From the NCBI GenBank assembly GCA_002394335.1, contig DGTP01000017.1, positions 1 to 58,357 on the forward strand: a stretch of DNA of 58,357 nucleotides. The letters are read 5' to 3'. A model generated the notes under the pieces. The model was not told the origin of the DNA. It saw only the letters and a list, made by a program, of their open reading frames with translations, and made no database searches. Origin of the DNA: Bacteroidales bacterium UBA4333. Lineage in GTDB: Bacteria > Bacteroidota > Bacteroidia > Bacteroidales > Paludibacteraceae. Positions 49,531-58,357 of the stretch are shown piece by piece. The position numbers and the translations under genes were made by a program. Positions within the stretch are counted from its first letter, which is position 1, and each line of letters begins with the position of its first letter.

Positions 49531-52500
49531 TTATTCCATATTAATACTGAGTGCCAAACCTTGCAACTCATGCAAGAGCACATTCAATGACTCCGGCAGA
49601 CCCGGTGTCGGGAACGGTTCTCCCTTGACGATAGCCTCGTAGGTACGAGCACGACCGGTAACATCATCGGATTTAACCGTCAGAATCTCCTGAAGTGTAT
49701 GAGCCGCACCGTGTGCCTCAAGTGCCCAAACCTCCATCTCTCCGAAACGCTGACCACCGAATTGTGCCTTACCGCCGAGCGGCTGTTGGGTAATCAAGCT
49801 GTACGGACCGATGGAACGAGCGTGCATCTTGTCATCTACCATGTGTCCCAACTTCATGAAGTATGTCACACCGACAGTCGCCATCTGGTCGAACGGTTCG
49901 CCGGTCTCACCATCATAGAGCTGCGTCTTGCCGGCGCGGGGAAGACCTGCTTTGTCAGTCCACTCATCCAACTGCTCCAGAGTACAACCGTCGAAGATCG
50001 GGGTAGCAAACTTAACTCCCAGTTCCTGACCAGCCCATCCGAGCACAGCCTCGAAGATCTGACCGATGTTCATACGGGAAGGCACACCCATCGGGTTCAG
50101 CACGATATCTACCGGCGTACCATCTGCAAGGAACGGCATATCCTCTACGCGCACGATCTTGGATACGATACCCTTGTTACCATGGCGACCTGCCATCTTG
50201 TCACCCACGCGGATCTTACGACGCTTGGCAATATACACCTTGGCCATCTGGATGATACCATTGGGCAGTTCATCTCCGATAGTGAGGTTGAATTTCTCAC
50301 GCTTGAGCTGTGCATCCAACTCCTTGAGTTTCTCAAGATAGTTCATCACACACTGGCGAATCAAAGCATTCTTATGCTCGTCAGCAGTCCAGCCTTCAAG
50401 CATCACGGTCTTGTAATCAATACCGTTGAGGCGCTCTTTGGAGAAATGCTGTCCCTTCTCGACGAGAACGGTTCCTACCAGATCCTCCACTTTCTGAGCC
50501 TGGTTGTTCTTCAGCAGCGACGAGAGCTTGTCAATCAGACGAATATGCAGCTCCTCTGCTTTCTTTTCGTATGCTGCATCCATATCCTGCATGCGCAGCT
50601 TGTCCTCTTGTTTCTGCTTGCGATCCTTGATCGAGCGGGCATAGAGTTTCTTGTCAATAACCACACCGCTCAACGAAGGACTCGCTTTCAGAGAAGCATC
50701 CTTAACGTCTCCGGCTTTGTCACCGAAAATAGCCTTCAGCAACTTCTCTTCCGGCGAAGGATCAGTCTCTCCTTTAGGAGTGGTCTTACCGATCATGATA
50801 TCTCCCGGCTCGATGTAAGCACCGATACGGATGATACCATTCTCATCCAAATCCTTGGTAGCCTCTTCGGATACATTCGGGATATCTGCGGTGAACTCCT
50901 CCATACCACGTTTCGTATCGCGTACTTCGAGCAGTTGCTCTACTACATGGACAGAAGTGAACAAGTCCTCACGGACGATGCGCTCGCTCAATACTATGGC
51001 ATCCTCATAGTTATAACCCTTCCAAGGTATATAAGCAACCTTAAGGTTCTTACCCAATGCCAATTCGCCACCTTGTGTAGCATAGCCTTCTGTCAGAAGT
51101 TGCCCCTTGGTCACCATATCACCCTTGCGAACAATCGGATGGAGGTCAATAGTGGTGTTCTGGTTGGTCTTCTCGAACTTAGGCATTTTGTATTCTTTCT
51201 CAGCAGAATCGAAAGACACGAACTCCTCGTCCTCATTGCGGTTATAACGGATACGGATGACATCTGCATCTACATATGTAACCTCACCATCACCTTCCGC
51301 TTCAATCTGAGTACGGCTGTCTTTAACCAACTGTTCCTCGATACCGGTACCTACGATAGGTGCCTCAGAGGTGATCAATGGAACAGCCTGACGCATCATG
51401 TTCGATCCCATCAACGCACGGTGGGCATCATCATGCTCTAAGAACGGAATCAAAGCTGCTGCTACAGAAGCAATCTGGCAAGGAGCAACATCCATCAGGT
51501 TCACCTCTTCAGGAGCCACAACAGGGAAGTCGGCACCATAACGGGATTTAACCTTTGAGCGGATGAACGAACCATCCTCGCGCAACGGTGCATTACCCTG
51601 CGCAACGGTCATATTCTCCTCGTCCTCAGCAGTCAGGAATACCACATGATCATTATCCAGATCAACTACTCCGTTCTCTGCCTTGCGATAGGGGGTTTCG
51701 ATGAAGCCCAGATCGTTGATCTTGGCATAGATACAGAGCGAAGAAATCAGACCGATATTAGGACCTTCCGGCGTCTCAATAGGACAAAGACGGCCATAGT
51801 GCGTATAGTGTACGTCACGAACCTCAAATCCGGCACGATCACGACTCAGACCACCGGGACCGAGAGCCGACATACGGCGCTTGTGGGTAATCTCTGCCAA
51901 AGGGTTCTGCTGATCCATAAACTGGCTCAGTGCATTCGTTCCGAAGTAAGAACTGATGATTGACGACACTGCCTTGGCATTGATCAGATCTGTCGGAGTG
52001 AAGACCTCGTTATCGCGAACATTCATACGTTCACGGATGGTACGAGCCATACGGTTCAAACCGATACCGAACTGATTGTACAACTGCTCGCCTACAGTAC
52101 GCACACGACGGTTGGACAAGTGGTCAATATCATCTACATCGGCATTCGAGTTGATCAACTCTACCAGGTATTTGATAATTTCAATCATGTCCTCCTTGGT
52201 CAGCACATGCACCTCGTCAGGAATAGACATATTCAACTTGCGGTTGATACGATAACGACCTACCTCCCCCAAGTCATAACGCTTCTGCGAGAAGAAGAGA
52301 TTCTGGATCATCTCCCGCGCTGTAGCATCATCTGCCGGCTCTGCATTACGCAACTGGCGGTAGATATAGAGCACTGCCTCTTTTTCGGAGTGAGACGGGT
52401 CTTTCTGCAAAGTGTTGAAGATGATCGAGAAATCGTTCTCTCGGGTTTCTTCCTTGTGCAAAAGGATGGTCTTCGTGCCGGACTCCAGAATCCGCTCGAT

Positions 52501-53343
52501 AGCTTCAGGCGTCAGCTCTTGCTCACGCTCCAGGATCACCTCGTTACGCTCAATGGTAACAACCTCACCGGTATCTTCGTCCACAAAATCCTCCGACCAT
52601 GCTTTAAGTACGTTTCCGGCTAAGGTTCTACCTACGTATTTCTCCAATTCGGCACGGGTGCATTTCACCTCTTCTGCCAAACCGAAACAATCCAGAATAT
52701 CTTTATCAGACTCAAATCCGATAGCACGGAGCAAGGTCGTTACAGGTAATTTCTTCTTACGGTCAATGTAAGCGTACATCACCTTGTTGATATCCGTTGC
52801 AAACTCAATCCATGATCCACGGAAAGGAATGATACGTGCCGAATAGAGTTTGGTTCCGTTGCTATGAACCGATGTTCCGAAGAACACACCCGGAGAACGG
52901 TGTAACTGGCTTACTACGACACGCTCAGCACCGTTGATAACGAATGTACCTTTCGGAGTCATATAAGGCACCGGACCCAAGAACACATCCTGAATCACGG
53001 TATCAAAATCCTCATGATCAGGATCAGAACAGGATAACTTGAGTTTTGCCTTCAAAGGAACAGAATAAGTCAGACCACGCTTGATACACTCTTCAATGGT
53101 GTAACGGGGATGATCGACATAATAGTCCAGAAATTCAAGATTGAAGCTGTTACGGGTGTCAGTAATGGGGAAGTTCTCCATAAAGACCTTGTACAAGCCC
53201 TCCTGACGACGCTCTTCCGGAGTGGATTCAATCTGGAAGAAATCATGAAACGACTTCAACTGAATCTCCAAAAAGTCACGATAAGGCATCTGCTTCTGAA
53301 TAGAAGAGAAGTTGACTCTTTGCGATTGATTGTTAGTTGCCAT
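49531..53343 (-). CDS. rpoB: DNA-directed RNA polymerase subunit beta
   Basis: Second catalytic subunit, 1270 residues, with the rifampicin-pocket region (LSQFMDQQNPLAEITHKRRM, SALGPGGLSRDRAGF) and the C-terminal KAQFGGQRFGEMEVWALEA. The lineage-typical opening MATNNQSQRVNFSSI supports the start. Its leader from the rplL terminator is about 155 bases; as in other bacteria, rpoB is probably reached by partial read-through. Confidence 0.98.
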   Translation of the reverse strand: MATNNQSQRVNFSSIQKQMPYRDFLEIQLKSFHDFFQIESTPEERRQEGLYKVFMENFPITDTRNSFNLEFLDYYVDHPRYTIEECIKRGLTYSVPLKAKLKLSCSDPDHEDFDTVIQDVFLGPVPYMTPKGTFVINGAERVVVSQLHRSPGVFFGTSVHSNGTKLYSARIIPFRGSWIEFATDINKVMYAYIDRKKKLPVTTLLRAIGFESDKDILDCFGLAEEVKCTRAELEKYVGRTLAGNVLKAWSEDFVDEDTGEVVTIERNEVILEREQELTPEAIERILESGTKTILLHKEETRENDFSIIFNTLQKDPSHSEKEAVLYIYRQLRNAEPADDATAREMIQNLFFSQKRYDLGEVGRYRINRKLNMSIPDEVHVLTKEDMIEIIKYLVELINSNADVDDIDHLSNRRVRTVGEQLYNQFGIGLNRMARTIRERMNVRDNEVFTPTDLINAKAVSSIISSYFGTNALSQFMDQQNPLAEITHKRRMSALGPGGLSRDRAGFEVRDVHYTHYGRLCPIETPEGPNIGLISSLCIYAKINDLGFIETPYRKAENGVVDLDNDHVVFLTAEDEENMTVAQGNAPLREDGSFIRSKVKSRYGADFPVVAPEEVNLMDVAPCQIASVAAALIPFLEHDDAHRALMGSNMMRQAVPLITSEAPIVGTGIEEQLVKDSRTQIEAEGDGEVTYVDADVIRIRYNRNEDEEFVSFDSAEKEYKMPKFEKTNQNTTIDLHPIVRKGDMVTKGQLLTEGYATQGGELALGKNLKVAYIPWKGYNYEDAIVLSERIVREDLFTSVHVVEQLLEVRDTKRGMEEFTADIPNVSEEATKDLDENGIIRIGAYIEPGDIMIGKTTPKGETDPSPEEKLLKAIFGDKAGDVKDASLKASPSLSGVVIDKKLYARSIKDRKQKQEDKLRMQDMDAAYEKKAEELHIRLIDKLSSLLKNNQAQKVEDLVGTVLVEKGQHFSKERLNGIDYKTVMLEGWTADEHKNALIRQCVMNYLEKLKELDAQLKREKFNLTIGDELPNGIIQMAKVYIAKRRKIRVGDKMAGRHGNKGIVSKIVRVEDMPFLADGTPVDIVLNPMGVPSRMNIGQIFEAVLGWAGQELGVKFATPIFDGCTLEQLDEWTDKAGLPRAGKTQLYDGETGEPFDQMATVGVTYFMKLGHMVDDKMHARSIGPYSLITQQPLGGKAQFGGQRFGEMEVWALEAHGAAHTLQEILTVKSDDVTGRARTYEAIVKGEPFPTPGLPESLNVLLHELQGLALSINME

Positions 53344-53498
53344 AAATTTATTGTATGGTGTTGTGAATAATAGACCTTAACTGCTGGTAATATGAGATTT
53401 ACAGCTAAATCAATGGTTTTGTTATTTAATCTTTATTAACATAAACTGATTAATTATTACCAGTCTTTCAGTTATTTTTAACAATGTCCTTATTTCAG
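53344..53498. other. rpoB leader, AT-rich, no gene
   Basis: About 155 AT-rich bases between the rplL terminator and rpoB. No promoter with both boxes and 20-base spacing was found. Confidence 0.4.
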
Positions 53499-53536
53499 CG
53501 AAAAAGGTTTAGACCCCTCGAAAGGGATCTAAACCT
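53499..53536 (-). terminator. attenuator/terminator between rplL and rpoB
   Basis: A 13-bp stem (AGGTTTAGATCCC with one wobble) and 6-base loop, followed by TTTTT on the minus strand. A partial terminator here would set the ribosomal protein to polymerase ratio. Confidence 0.85.
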
Positions 53537-53558
53537 ATTACCACCAAGTGGTCGGTAA

Positions 53559-53936
53559 TTACTTAAGCTCGATCTCTGCGCCTGCCTCTTCGAGAGCTTT
53601 CTTCAAAGCCTCTGCAGTTGCTTTATCTACGCCCTCTTTAACGGTTGAAGGAGCGGCATCAACGATGTCTTTAGCCTCTTTCAAGCCAAGACCGGTCTGC
53701 TCTTTCACAGCCTTAACAACCTGAAGTTTGTTAGCACCGGCTGCTTTCAATACTACGTCAAAAGAGGTCTTCTCCTCTGCTACCTCAGCAGCACCGGCTG
53801 CAGGACCGGCTGCAACTGCAACAGCTGCAGCTGCAGGCTCAATGCCGTACTCCTCTTTGAGCACAGTTGCAAGTTCGTTTACTTCCTTAACGGTAAGGTT
53901 TACCAAAGTTTCAGCAATAGCTTTAATGTCTGCCAT
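53559..53936 (-). CDS. rplL: 50S ribosomal protein L7/L12
   Basis: A 125-residue stalk protein that recruits translation factors. It has an N-terminal dimerisation domain (1-35), an Ala-rich hinge (PAAAAVAVAAGPAAGAAE) and a globular C-terminal domain (FDVVLKAAGANKLQVVKAVK, GLGLKEAKDIVDAAPS). A strong terminator follows. Confidence 0.98.
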   Translation of the reverse strand: MADIKAIAETLVNLTVKEVNELATVLKEEYGIEPAAAAVAVAAGPAAGAAEVAEEKTSFDVVLKAAGANKLQVVKAVKEQTGLGLKEAKDIVDAAPSTVKEGVDKATAEALKKALEEAGAEIELK

Positions 53937-54013
53937 TTTCGTATAATTTTTAATGGTTATTATTTTACTTAATTATTTATTTTGTTTGTTTGGGCTGTTT
54001 CCTGCGCCACCGA

Positions 54014-54544
54014 TTACTCAGCGCGCTCACCCAGAGTCTTCAGCACGCCGTGGATTGTATTACCACCCGACTGGAGAGCAGATACAACATTCTTAGCAGG
54101 CGATTGCAAGAGAGCAACGATATCTGCAATGAGCTCGTTCTTGGACTTGATAGTCGAAAGGAACTCCAGATTTTGTTTGCCCACATAAACAGTCTCCTCT
54201 ACGTAAGCAGCCTTCAATTCCGGCTTAGCCTCGCCGGTCTTGTCACCCTTGGTCAACTCTTTGATGAGTTTTGCAGGAGCATTACCGGTGTTGCAAAGCA
54301 TTACAGCTGTATTACCTTTCAGAGCAGAGAAAATCTCTGCATCAATGCCTTTTTTCTCAAGAGCCTTCTGCAGGAGCGTATTTTTGGCTACTACAAGCTT
54401 GATATCTTTCTTGAAGCATGCGCGACGCAAGTCACTCGTCTTCTGTGCATCGAGTCCCTCGATGTTGGTCAGATAGAAGTGCTGATACTCATTGAGTTGA
54501 GCGCCCAAAGCTTCAATGATAAGGTTTTTATCTTCCTTCTTCAT
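54014..54544 (-). CDS. rplJ: 50S ribosomal protein L10
   Basis: A 176-residue base of the L7/L12 stalk. The opening MKKEDKNLIIEALGAQLNEY, the central KDIKLVVAKNTLLQKALEKK and the Ala-rich C-terminal helix that binds L12 dimers are present. It lies 19 bases below rplA and 77 bases above rplL. Confidence 0.97.
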   Translation of the reverse strand: MKKEDKNLIIEALGAQLNEYQHFYLTNIEGLDAQKTSDLRRACFKKDIKLVVAKNTLLQKALEKKGIDAEIFSALKGNTAVMLCNTGNAPAKLIKELTKGDKTGEAKPELKAAYVEETVYVGKQNLEFLSTIKSKNELIADIVALLQSPAKNVVSALQSGGNTIHGVLKTLGERAE

Positions 54545-54563
54545 AATGTCTCTTGGTTTTTAA

Positions 54564-55253
54564 TTAAATCGTTTTGGTATCGATCTTAATACCCTGACTC
54601 ATCGTGCTGGAAAGATAAACGCTCTTGATGTACTCACCCTTCGACACTGCCGGCTTCAGGTGCTTAATCGTCTCGATAAATGCATTTGCATTCTCCGCGA
54701 TAGCCTCCGGTGTGAAACTTACCTTACCGATAGAGGTATGTACAATACCGAACTTATCAACTTTGAAATCAATCTTACCACCCTTTACCTCTTTTACAGC
54801 TTTCGCTACATCCATGGTAACGGTTCCGCTTTTCGGGTTCGGCATTAATCCGCGAGGACCAAGCACACGACCCAGAGCACCAATCTTACCCATGATCTGA
54901 GGCATCGTGATGATAACATCAATATCTGTCCAACCGCCTTTGATCTTCTCAATATACTCATCCAGACCTACGTAGTCAGCACCAGCCTCTTTGGCCGCTG
55001 CCTCCTGGTCGGGAGTACAGAGTGCAAGAACACGCACTGTCTTACCGGTGCCGTTCGGAAGAGCCACCACGCCACGAACCATCTGGTTCGCCTTACGGGG
55101 ATCAACACCCAGACGGACATCAATATCTACACTTGCGTCAAACTTAGTGGTAGTGATCTCTTTAACGAGAGCAGCTGCCTCTGCTACGGTGTAGAGCTTA
55201 CCTGCTTCAATCTTCTCAGCAGCAAGCTTCTGTTTCTTTGTCAGTTTTGCCAT
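54564..55253 (-). CDS. rplA: 50S ribosomal protein L1
   Basis: A 229-residue protein of the L1 stalk. DVRLGVDPRKANQMVRGVVA and the signature GALGRVLGPRGLMPNPKSGT are present. It is often an autogenous repressor of rplKA; no such site was identified here. Confidence 0.98.
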   Translation of the reverse strand: MAKLTKKQKLAAEKIEAGKLYTVAEAAALVKEITTTKFDASVDIDVRLGVDPRKANQMVRGVVALPNGTGKTVRVLALCTPDQEAAAKEAGADYVGLDEYIEKIKGGWTDIDVIITMPQIMGKIGALGRVLGPRGLMPNPKSGTVTMDVAKAVKEVKGGKIDFKVDKFGIVHTSIGKVSFTPEAIAENANAFIETIKHLKPAVSKGEYIKSVYLSSTMSQGIKIDTKTI

Positions 55254-55277
55254 AATTGTTGATTTGATTGAAGTTTA

Positions 55278-55700
55278 TTACTTAACAGTGATACCCATGC
55301 TTCGCGCAGTTCCTTTAACCATCTTAACTGCCGACTCTACGGTGAAGCAGTTCAAGTCAGGCATCTTGTCTTGGGCAATCTGCATAGCCTGCTCCTCAGT
55401 GATCGTTGCCACTTTCTTACGGTTAGGCTCGGCAGAACCTGACTTCGTCTTAGCTGCCTCCAGAAGCTGAACTGCTACAGGAGGAGTCTTAACGATAAAG
55501 TCAAACGATTTGTCTGCGTAAACAGTGATTACTACAGGCAGAACTTTGCCTGCTTTGTCTTGTGTTCTGGCATTGAATTGTTTACAAAACTCCATGATGT
55601 TAACACCCTTCGAACCCAGTGCAGGGCCTACCGGAGGTGCAGGGTTGGCTGCGCCACCCTTGATTTGGAGCTTAATAAAACCAGCAATTTCTTTAGCCAT
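55278..55700 (-). CDS. rplK: 50S ribosomal protein L11
   Basis: A 140-residue protein at the GTPase-associated centre. The opening MAKEIAGFIKLQIKGGAANP and GSKGVNIMEFCKQFNART are conserved. It precedes rplA by 24 bases. The 170-base gap towards nusG holds a word repeat. Confidence 0.98.
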   Translation of the reverse strand: MAKEIAGFIKLQIKGGAANPAPPVGPALGSKGVNIMEFCKQFNARTQDKAGKVLPVVITVYADKSFDFIVKTPPVAVQLLEAAKTKSGSAEPNRKKVATITEEQAMQIAQDKMPDLNCFTVESAVKMVKGTARSMGITVK

Positions 55701-55737
55701 AGTTTTACTTTTGTTAATAGTTTTTGACTTGCAAACG

Positions 55738-55803
55738 GACTTATCTAAACTTTAAACTCTCAACTTTAGAATTTCTCTAAACTCTCAACTCTAAACTTTA
55801 TAA
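55738..55803. repeat. word repeat (CTCAACTTTAAA type) between nusG and rplK
   Basis: Repeated words AAACTCTCAACTTTA, AAACTCTCAACTCTAAACTT. They lie inside a highly conserved operon, in an unusually long nusG-rplK gap. Confidence 0.6.
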
Positions 55804-55870
55804 AATCCTCAGTCGGTTAATAATTGTTTTGAAACTACCGAGTAGTAACTAACGACCCGTAAAAAGTCTC

Positions 55871-56425
55871 CTACTCTTTCTCTACTTGATTGTACCCCAA
55901 CTCCAGTGGAACCTGGCGATCAAAGATCGTTACATCCACACGAAGTTTGTGTTTGTCTTGCAATACTTCTTGTACAGTACCGTTAAAGCCGCTGAACGGA
56001 CCGTCCGTAACCTTAACGCTCTCACCTACAAGGAAAGTCTCCATTGTCTGCAACTCGTTCTCGGAAGATTCAACAGAACCTATGATCCGGTTGATCTCTG
56101 CCTGCGGAACAGGAGCAGCTTTCGCAGATCCCTTCACATCACTCAGAAATCCGAGCACGTTAGGAATGTTGCGCAGAAGAGGATAACTCTCCTCCGTCAG
56201 GTTGCACTCCACAAACACATAGCCACCTGGGAAAAGATTACGCTCCTTGATGGTGCGCTTTCCGTTCTTTACGGTCACTACTTTTTCTACAGGAACCAAC
56301 ACTTGAGACACATACTCACGGAAAAGCGAACTCGTCACCAAAGCACTCTCGATATACTCCTTTACTTTGTTTTCCTTGCCGCTTATCGCACGAAGCACAT
56401 ACCATTTGTAATTGTTCTCAGCCAT
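55871..56425 (-). CDS. nusG: transcription termination/antitermination protein NusG
   Basis: A 184-residue protein with the NGN domain (KWYVLRAISGKENKVKEYIE; LFPGGYVFVEC) and a C-terminal KOW motif (VTDGPFSGFNGTVQEV). It links RNA polymerase to Rho or ribosomes. It follows secE by 14 bases. Confidence 0.97.
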   Translation of the reverse strand: MAENNYKWYVLRAISGKENKVKEYIESALVTSSLFREYVSQVLVPVEKVVTVKNGKRTIKERNLFPGGYVFVECNLTEESYPLLRNIPNVLGFLSDVKGSAKAAPVPQAEINRIIGSVESSENELQTMETFLVGESVKVTDGPFSGFNGTVQEVLQDKHKLRVDVTIFDRQVPLELGYNQVEKE

Positions 56426-56439
56426 ACCTCCCGTAATGA

Positions 56440-56628
56440 TTAGAATAGGTTGTAAACAAATTGCATCAAAGCCTCAAAGCCGGTATCCATAAGCCAAACG
56501 ACCAATGCCAGGATAATGGAAGCTATTAACACTATCACGGCCGATTGTGCCAACTCGTCACGAGAAGGCCAACTTACCTTGTGTACCAACTCGGTGTACG
56601 ATTCTTTAATGTATTCTACAAAACTCAT
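56440..56628 (-). CDS. secE: preprotein translocase subunit SecE
   Basis: A 62-residue single-span membrane protein. ELVHKVSWPSRDELAQSAVI followed by one long hydrophobic helix is the SecE signature. It precedes nusG as usual. Confidence 0.95.
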   Translation of the reverse strand: MSFVEYIKESYTELVHKVSWPSRDELAQSAVIVLIASIILALVVWLMDTGFEALMQFVYNLF

Positions 56629-56719
56629 ATCTAGTAGATTTTTATTATTCCTTATTCACATTCCTATATTCGCGCCAACAATCCGGCTCCAGCTTGTGCC
56701 AAAGTCGAATTGGAAGCTA

Positions 56720-56775
56720 TTTTACGTAACACAGAATCTTCAAATCTTCGAATTATCGAATCTTCAAATTTTCCT
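56720..56775. repeat. word repeat (AATCTTCAAATC type) between secE and tRNA-Trp
   Basis: Words AATCTTCAAATCTTCGAATT and ATCGAATCTTCAAATTTTCC end 4 bases before the tRNA 3' end. Confidence 0.6.
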
Positions 56776-56778
56776 TTG

Positions 56779-56849
56779 CACGGAAGGCAGGAATCGAACC
56801 CACATTGACGGTTTTGGAGACCGCTCTCCTACCATTGGAGGACTTCCGT
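56779..56849 (-). tRNA. tRNA-Trp (CCA)
   Basis: A 71-base cloverleaf with acceptor ACGGAAG/CTTCCGT, anticodon loop CTCCAAA with CCA, T loop TTCGATT. It lies between tuf and secE, the usual place in this phylum. Confidence 0.95.
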
Positions 56850-56853
56850 AAAG

Positions 56854-56878
56854 CGCTCGGGGCTCAAGGCCCCAAGCG
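56854..56878 (-). other. 10-bp hairpin between tuf and tRNA-Trp
   Basis: CGCTCGGGGC-TCAAG-GCCCCAAGCG, no T tract on the minus strand; more likely a processing site between tuf mRNA and the tRNA than a terminator. Confidence 0.55.
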
Positions 56879-56899
56879 GTTTACTCATTTACCGACGAA

Positions 56900-58087
56900 T
56901 TAGTCGATGAGTTTGGTAATCTGACCCGAACCTACGGTACGGCCACCCTCACGGATTGCGAAACGCAGACCCTCGGAGCAAGCTACCGGATAGATCAACT
57001 TAACTTGGATCTCAAGGTTGTCACCAGGCATTACCATCTCAGTTCCTTCCGGCAGAGTGATCTCACCGGTAACATCCATTGTACGGATGTAGAACTGCGG
57101 ACGATAGTGGTTGTGGAACGGAGTGTGACGGCCGCCTTCCTCTTTCTTCAAGATATAAACGGAAGCCTTGAACTCGCTGTAAGGTTTAACTACACCCGGG
57201 TGGGTGATAACCATACCACGCTTAACCTCGTCTTTGTCAATACCACGGAGCAACAGACCTACGTTATCACCTGCCTCACCCTGGTCGAGCAACTTACGGA
57301 ACATCTCAACACCGGTAACAACAGATTTCTTACCCTCTGCACCAAGACCGATGAGCTGAACCTCGTCACCTACCTTAACAACACCAGTCTCGATACGACC
57401 GGTTGCTACGGTACCACGACCTGTGATAGAGAAGACATCCTCAACAGGCATCAAGAAAGGTTTGTCAACGGCACGCTGCGGAAGCTGAATCCAGTTGTCA
57501 ACAGCATCCATCAACTCCATAATCTTTTCCTCCCACTCAGGTACGCCATTCAGTGCACCAAGAGCAGAACCGCGGATGATAGGAGTATTGTCGCCGTCGA
57601 ACTCATAGAACGACAGAAGCTCACGCATCTCCATCTCTACGAGATCAAGCATCTCAGGATCGTCAACCATATCGCACTTGTTCATGAATACAACCAAACG
57701 CGGTACGTTTACTTGGCGAGCCAAAAGAATGTGCTCACGAGTCTGAGGCATAGGACCATCAGTAGCAGCTACTACGATGATTGCACCATCCATCTGAGCA
57801 GCACCGGTAACCATGTTCTTTACATAATCGGCGTGACCCGGGCAGTCCACGTGAGCATAGTGACGAGTAGCCGTCTGATACTCTACGTGAGCGGTGTTGA
57901 TAGTAATACCACGCTCCTTCTCTTCCGGAGCATTGTCGATAGAGTCGAACGAACGGAGCTCAGACAGACCCTTCTTTGCCAATACGGTGGTAATAGCAGC
58001 GGTCAAAGTCGTTTTTCCGTGATCAACGTGACCGATGGTACCGATGTTAACGTGCGGTTTCGAACGGTCAAATTTTTCTTTTGCCAT
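56900..58087 (-). CDS. tuf: elongation factor Tu
   Basis: A 395-residue GTPase that delivers aminoacyl-tRNA to the ribosome. GHVDHGKTTL at residues 19-28, DCPGHADY near 80, NKCDMVDD near 135 and the full domains 2 and 3 are present. It lies after a tRNA operon terminator and before tRNA-Trp. Confidence 0.99.
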   Translation of the reverse strand: MAKEKFDRSKPHVNIGTIGHVDHGKTTLTAAITTVLAKKGLSELRSFDSIDNAPEEKERGITINTAHVEYQTATRHYAHVDCPGHADYVKNMVTGAAQMDGAIIVVAATDGPMPQTREHILLARQVNVPRLVVFMNKCDMVDDPEMLDLVEMEMRELLSFYEFDGDNTPIIRGSALGALNGVPEWEEKIMELMDAVDNWIQLPQRAVDKPFLMPVEDVFSITGRGTVATGRIETGVVKVGDEVQLIGLGAEGKKSVVTGVEMFRKLLDQGEAGDNVGLLLRGIDKDEVKRGMVITHPGVVKPYSEFKASVYILKKEEGGRHTPFHNHYRPQFYIRTMDVTGEITLPEGTEMVMPGDNLEIQVKLIYPVACSEGLRFAIREGGRTVGSGQITKLID

Positions 58088-58142
58088 AGTAATTCTTTAA
58101 TTTTTATTAACGTTAATAAACAAAATTGTTTAATTATTGTCT

Positions 58143-58197
58143 TCTTCCGGACCTTTGTACTTAGTCCCTTTGTACCTTGTACTTAGCCCCTTTCTAC
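58143..58197. repeat. word repeat (CTTTGTACTT type) in the tuf leader
   Basis: CCTTTGTACTTAGTCCCTTT then GTACCTTGTACTTAGCCCC. It sits between the tRNA terminator and tuf. Confidence 0.6.
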
Positions 58198-58198
58198 T

Positions 58199-58234
58199 TA
58201 AAAAAGGCCGGTCAATGTACGACCGTTGACCTGC
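58199..58234 (-). terminator. terminator of the tRNA-Gly/tRNA-Thr transcript
   Basis: A 10-bp stem with one mismatch (GGCAGGTCAA/TTGACCGGCC) followed by TTTTTT on the minus strand. Confidence 0.8.
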
Positions 58235-58240
58235 CTTTAA

Positions 58241-58312
<72 letters not shown>

Positions 58313-58327
58313 CAACAATTTTTCAAG

Positions 58328-58357
58328 AGCGGAAGACGGGGCTCAAACCCGCGACCC
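58328..58357 (-). tRNA. partial tRNA, probably tRNA-Gly, 3' end only
   Basis: The last 30 bases on the minus strand show a T arm (GCGGG-TTTGAGC-CCCGT) and acceptor 3' strand CTTCCGC. Sequence and position fit tRNA-Gly (GCC); the anticodon is outside the window. Confidence 0.65.

Overview
The window is chromosomal DNA from a Bacteroidales bacterium (Bacteroidota). The family-level signs are: promoters of the Bacteroidota type (TTTG, 20 bases, TAnnTTTG) found in front of a dozen genes; a long pyrophosphate-dependent phosphofructokinase; a NagB-LmbE fusion protein; a BspA-like leucine-rich repeat surface protein; TonB-receptor, DUF4468, DUF6048 and DUF7935 families; and the tRNA-Gly/tRNA-Thr-tuf-tRNA-Trp-secE-nusG-rplKAJL-rpoBC order. 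I cannot name a genus.

Layout. 1-178: the end of an IS3-family insertion sequence that runs off the left edge. 201-3.5 kb: pfp and an AlbA-domain regulator. 3.5-8.1 kb: a PD-(D/E)XK-type nuclease downstream of a BspA-like secreted protein, with an orphan protein tail and a strongly structured RNA or leader. 8.1-15 kb: ispG, tRNA-Lys, a zeta-type kinase with a small partner ORF, and a TPR-HTH regulator translationally coupled to a large secreted protein. 15-18 kb: leuS. 18.4-27 kb: an AT-rich accessory block with a four-gene nuclease-like operon (DEDDh exonuclease, membrane protein, GIY-YIG protein, unknown protein), a DUF4468 secreted protein behind an attenuator-like leader, a HipA-like/DUF3037-like pair, a BRO/DinD-like protein and a four-helix-bundle protein. 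27-35 kb: transketolase, envelope proteins, a TonB-dependent receptor, serS, rpmA and rplU. 35-38.2 kb (+ strand): GH53 galactanase and a NagB-LmbE fusion whose deaminase active site looks lost. 38.3-40.1 kb: tRNA-Gln, tsaD and an exosortase-family protein. 40-45.2 kb: a cation/proton antiporter, a shortened uvrA and a degenerate PP2C-like protein. 45.2-58.4 kb: the transcription/translation cluster rpoC to tuf with three tRNAs.

Most interesting points: (1) the four-gene operon at 18457-23185, whose two nuclease-like proteins share an N-terminal treble-clef module; (2) short-period 'word' repeats, a different word at each locus, scattered between genes and also read in frame inside leuS and uvrA, plus a more specific CAG-palindrome-CGGTC unit that abuts the stop codons of both pfp and tkt; (3) an attenuator-like leader with mutually exclusive helices at 24004-24115 and a second structured RNA at 7727-8039; (4) two apparent pseudo-enzymes (NagB domain, PP2C-like protein). 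All family assignments come from reading the sequence; no database search was run.
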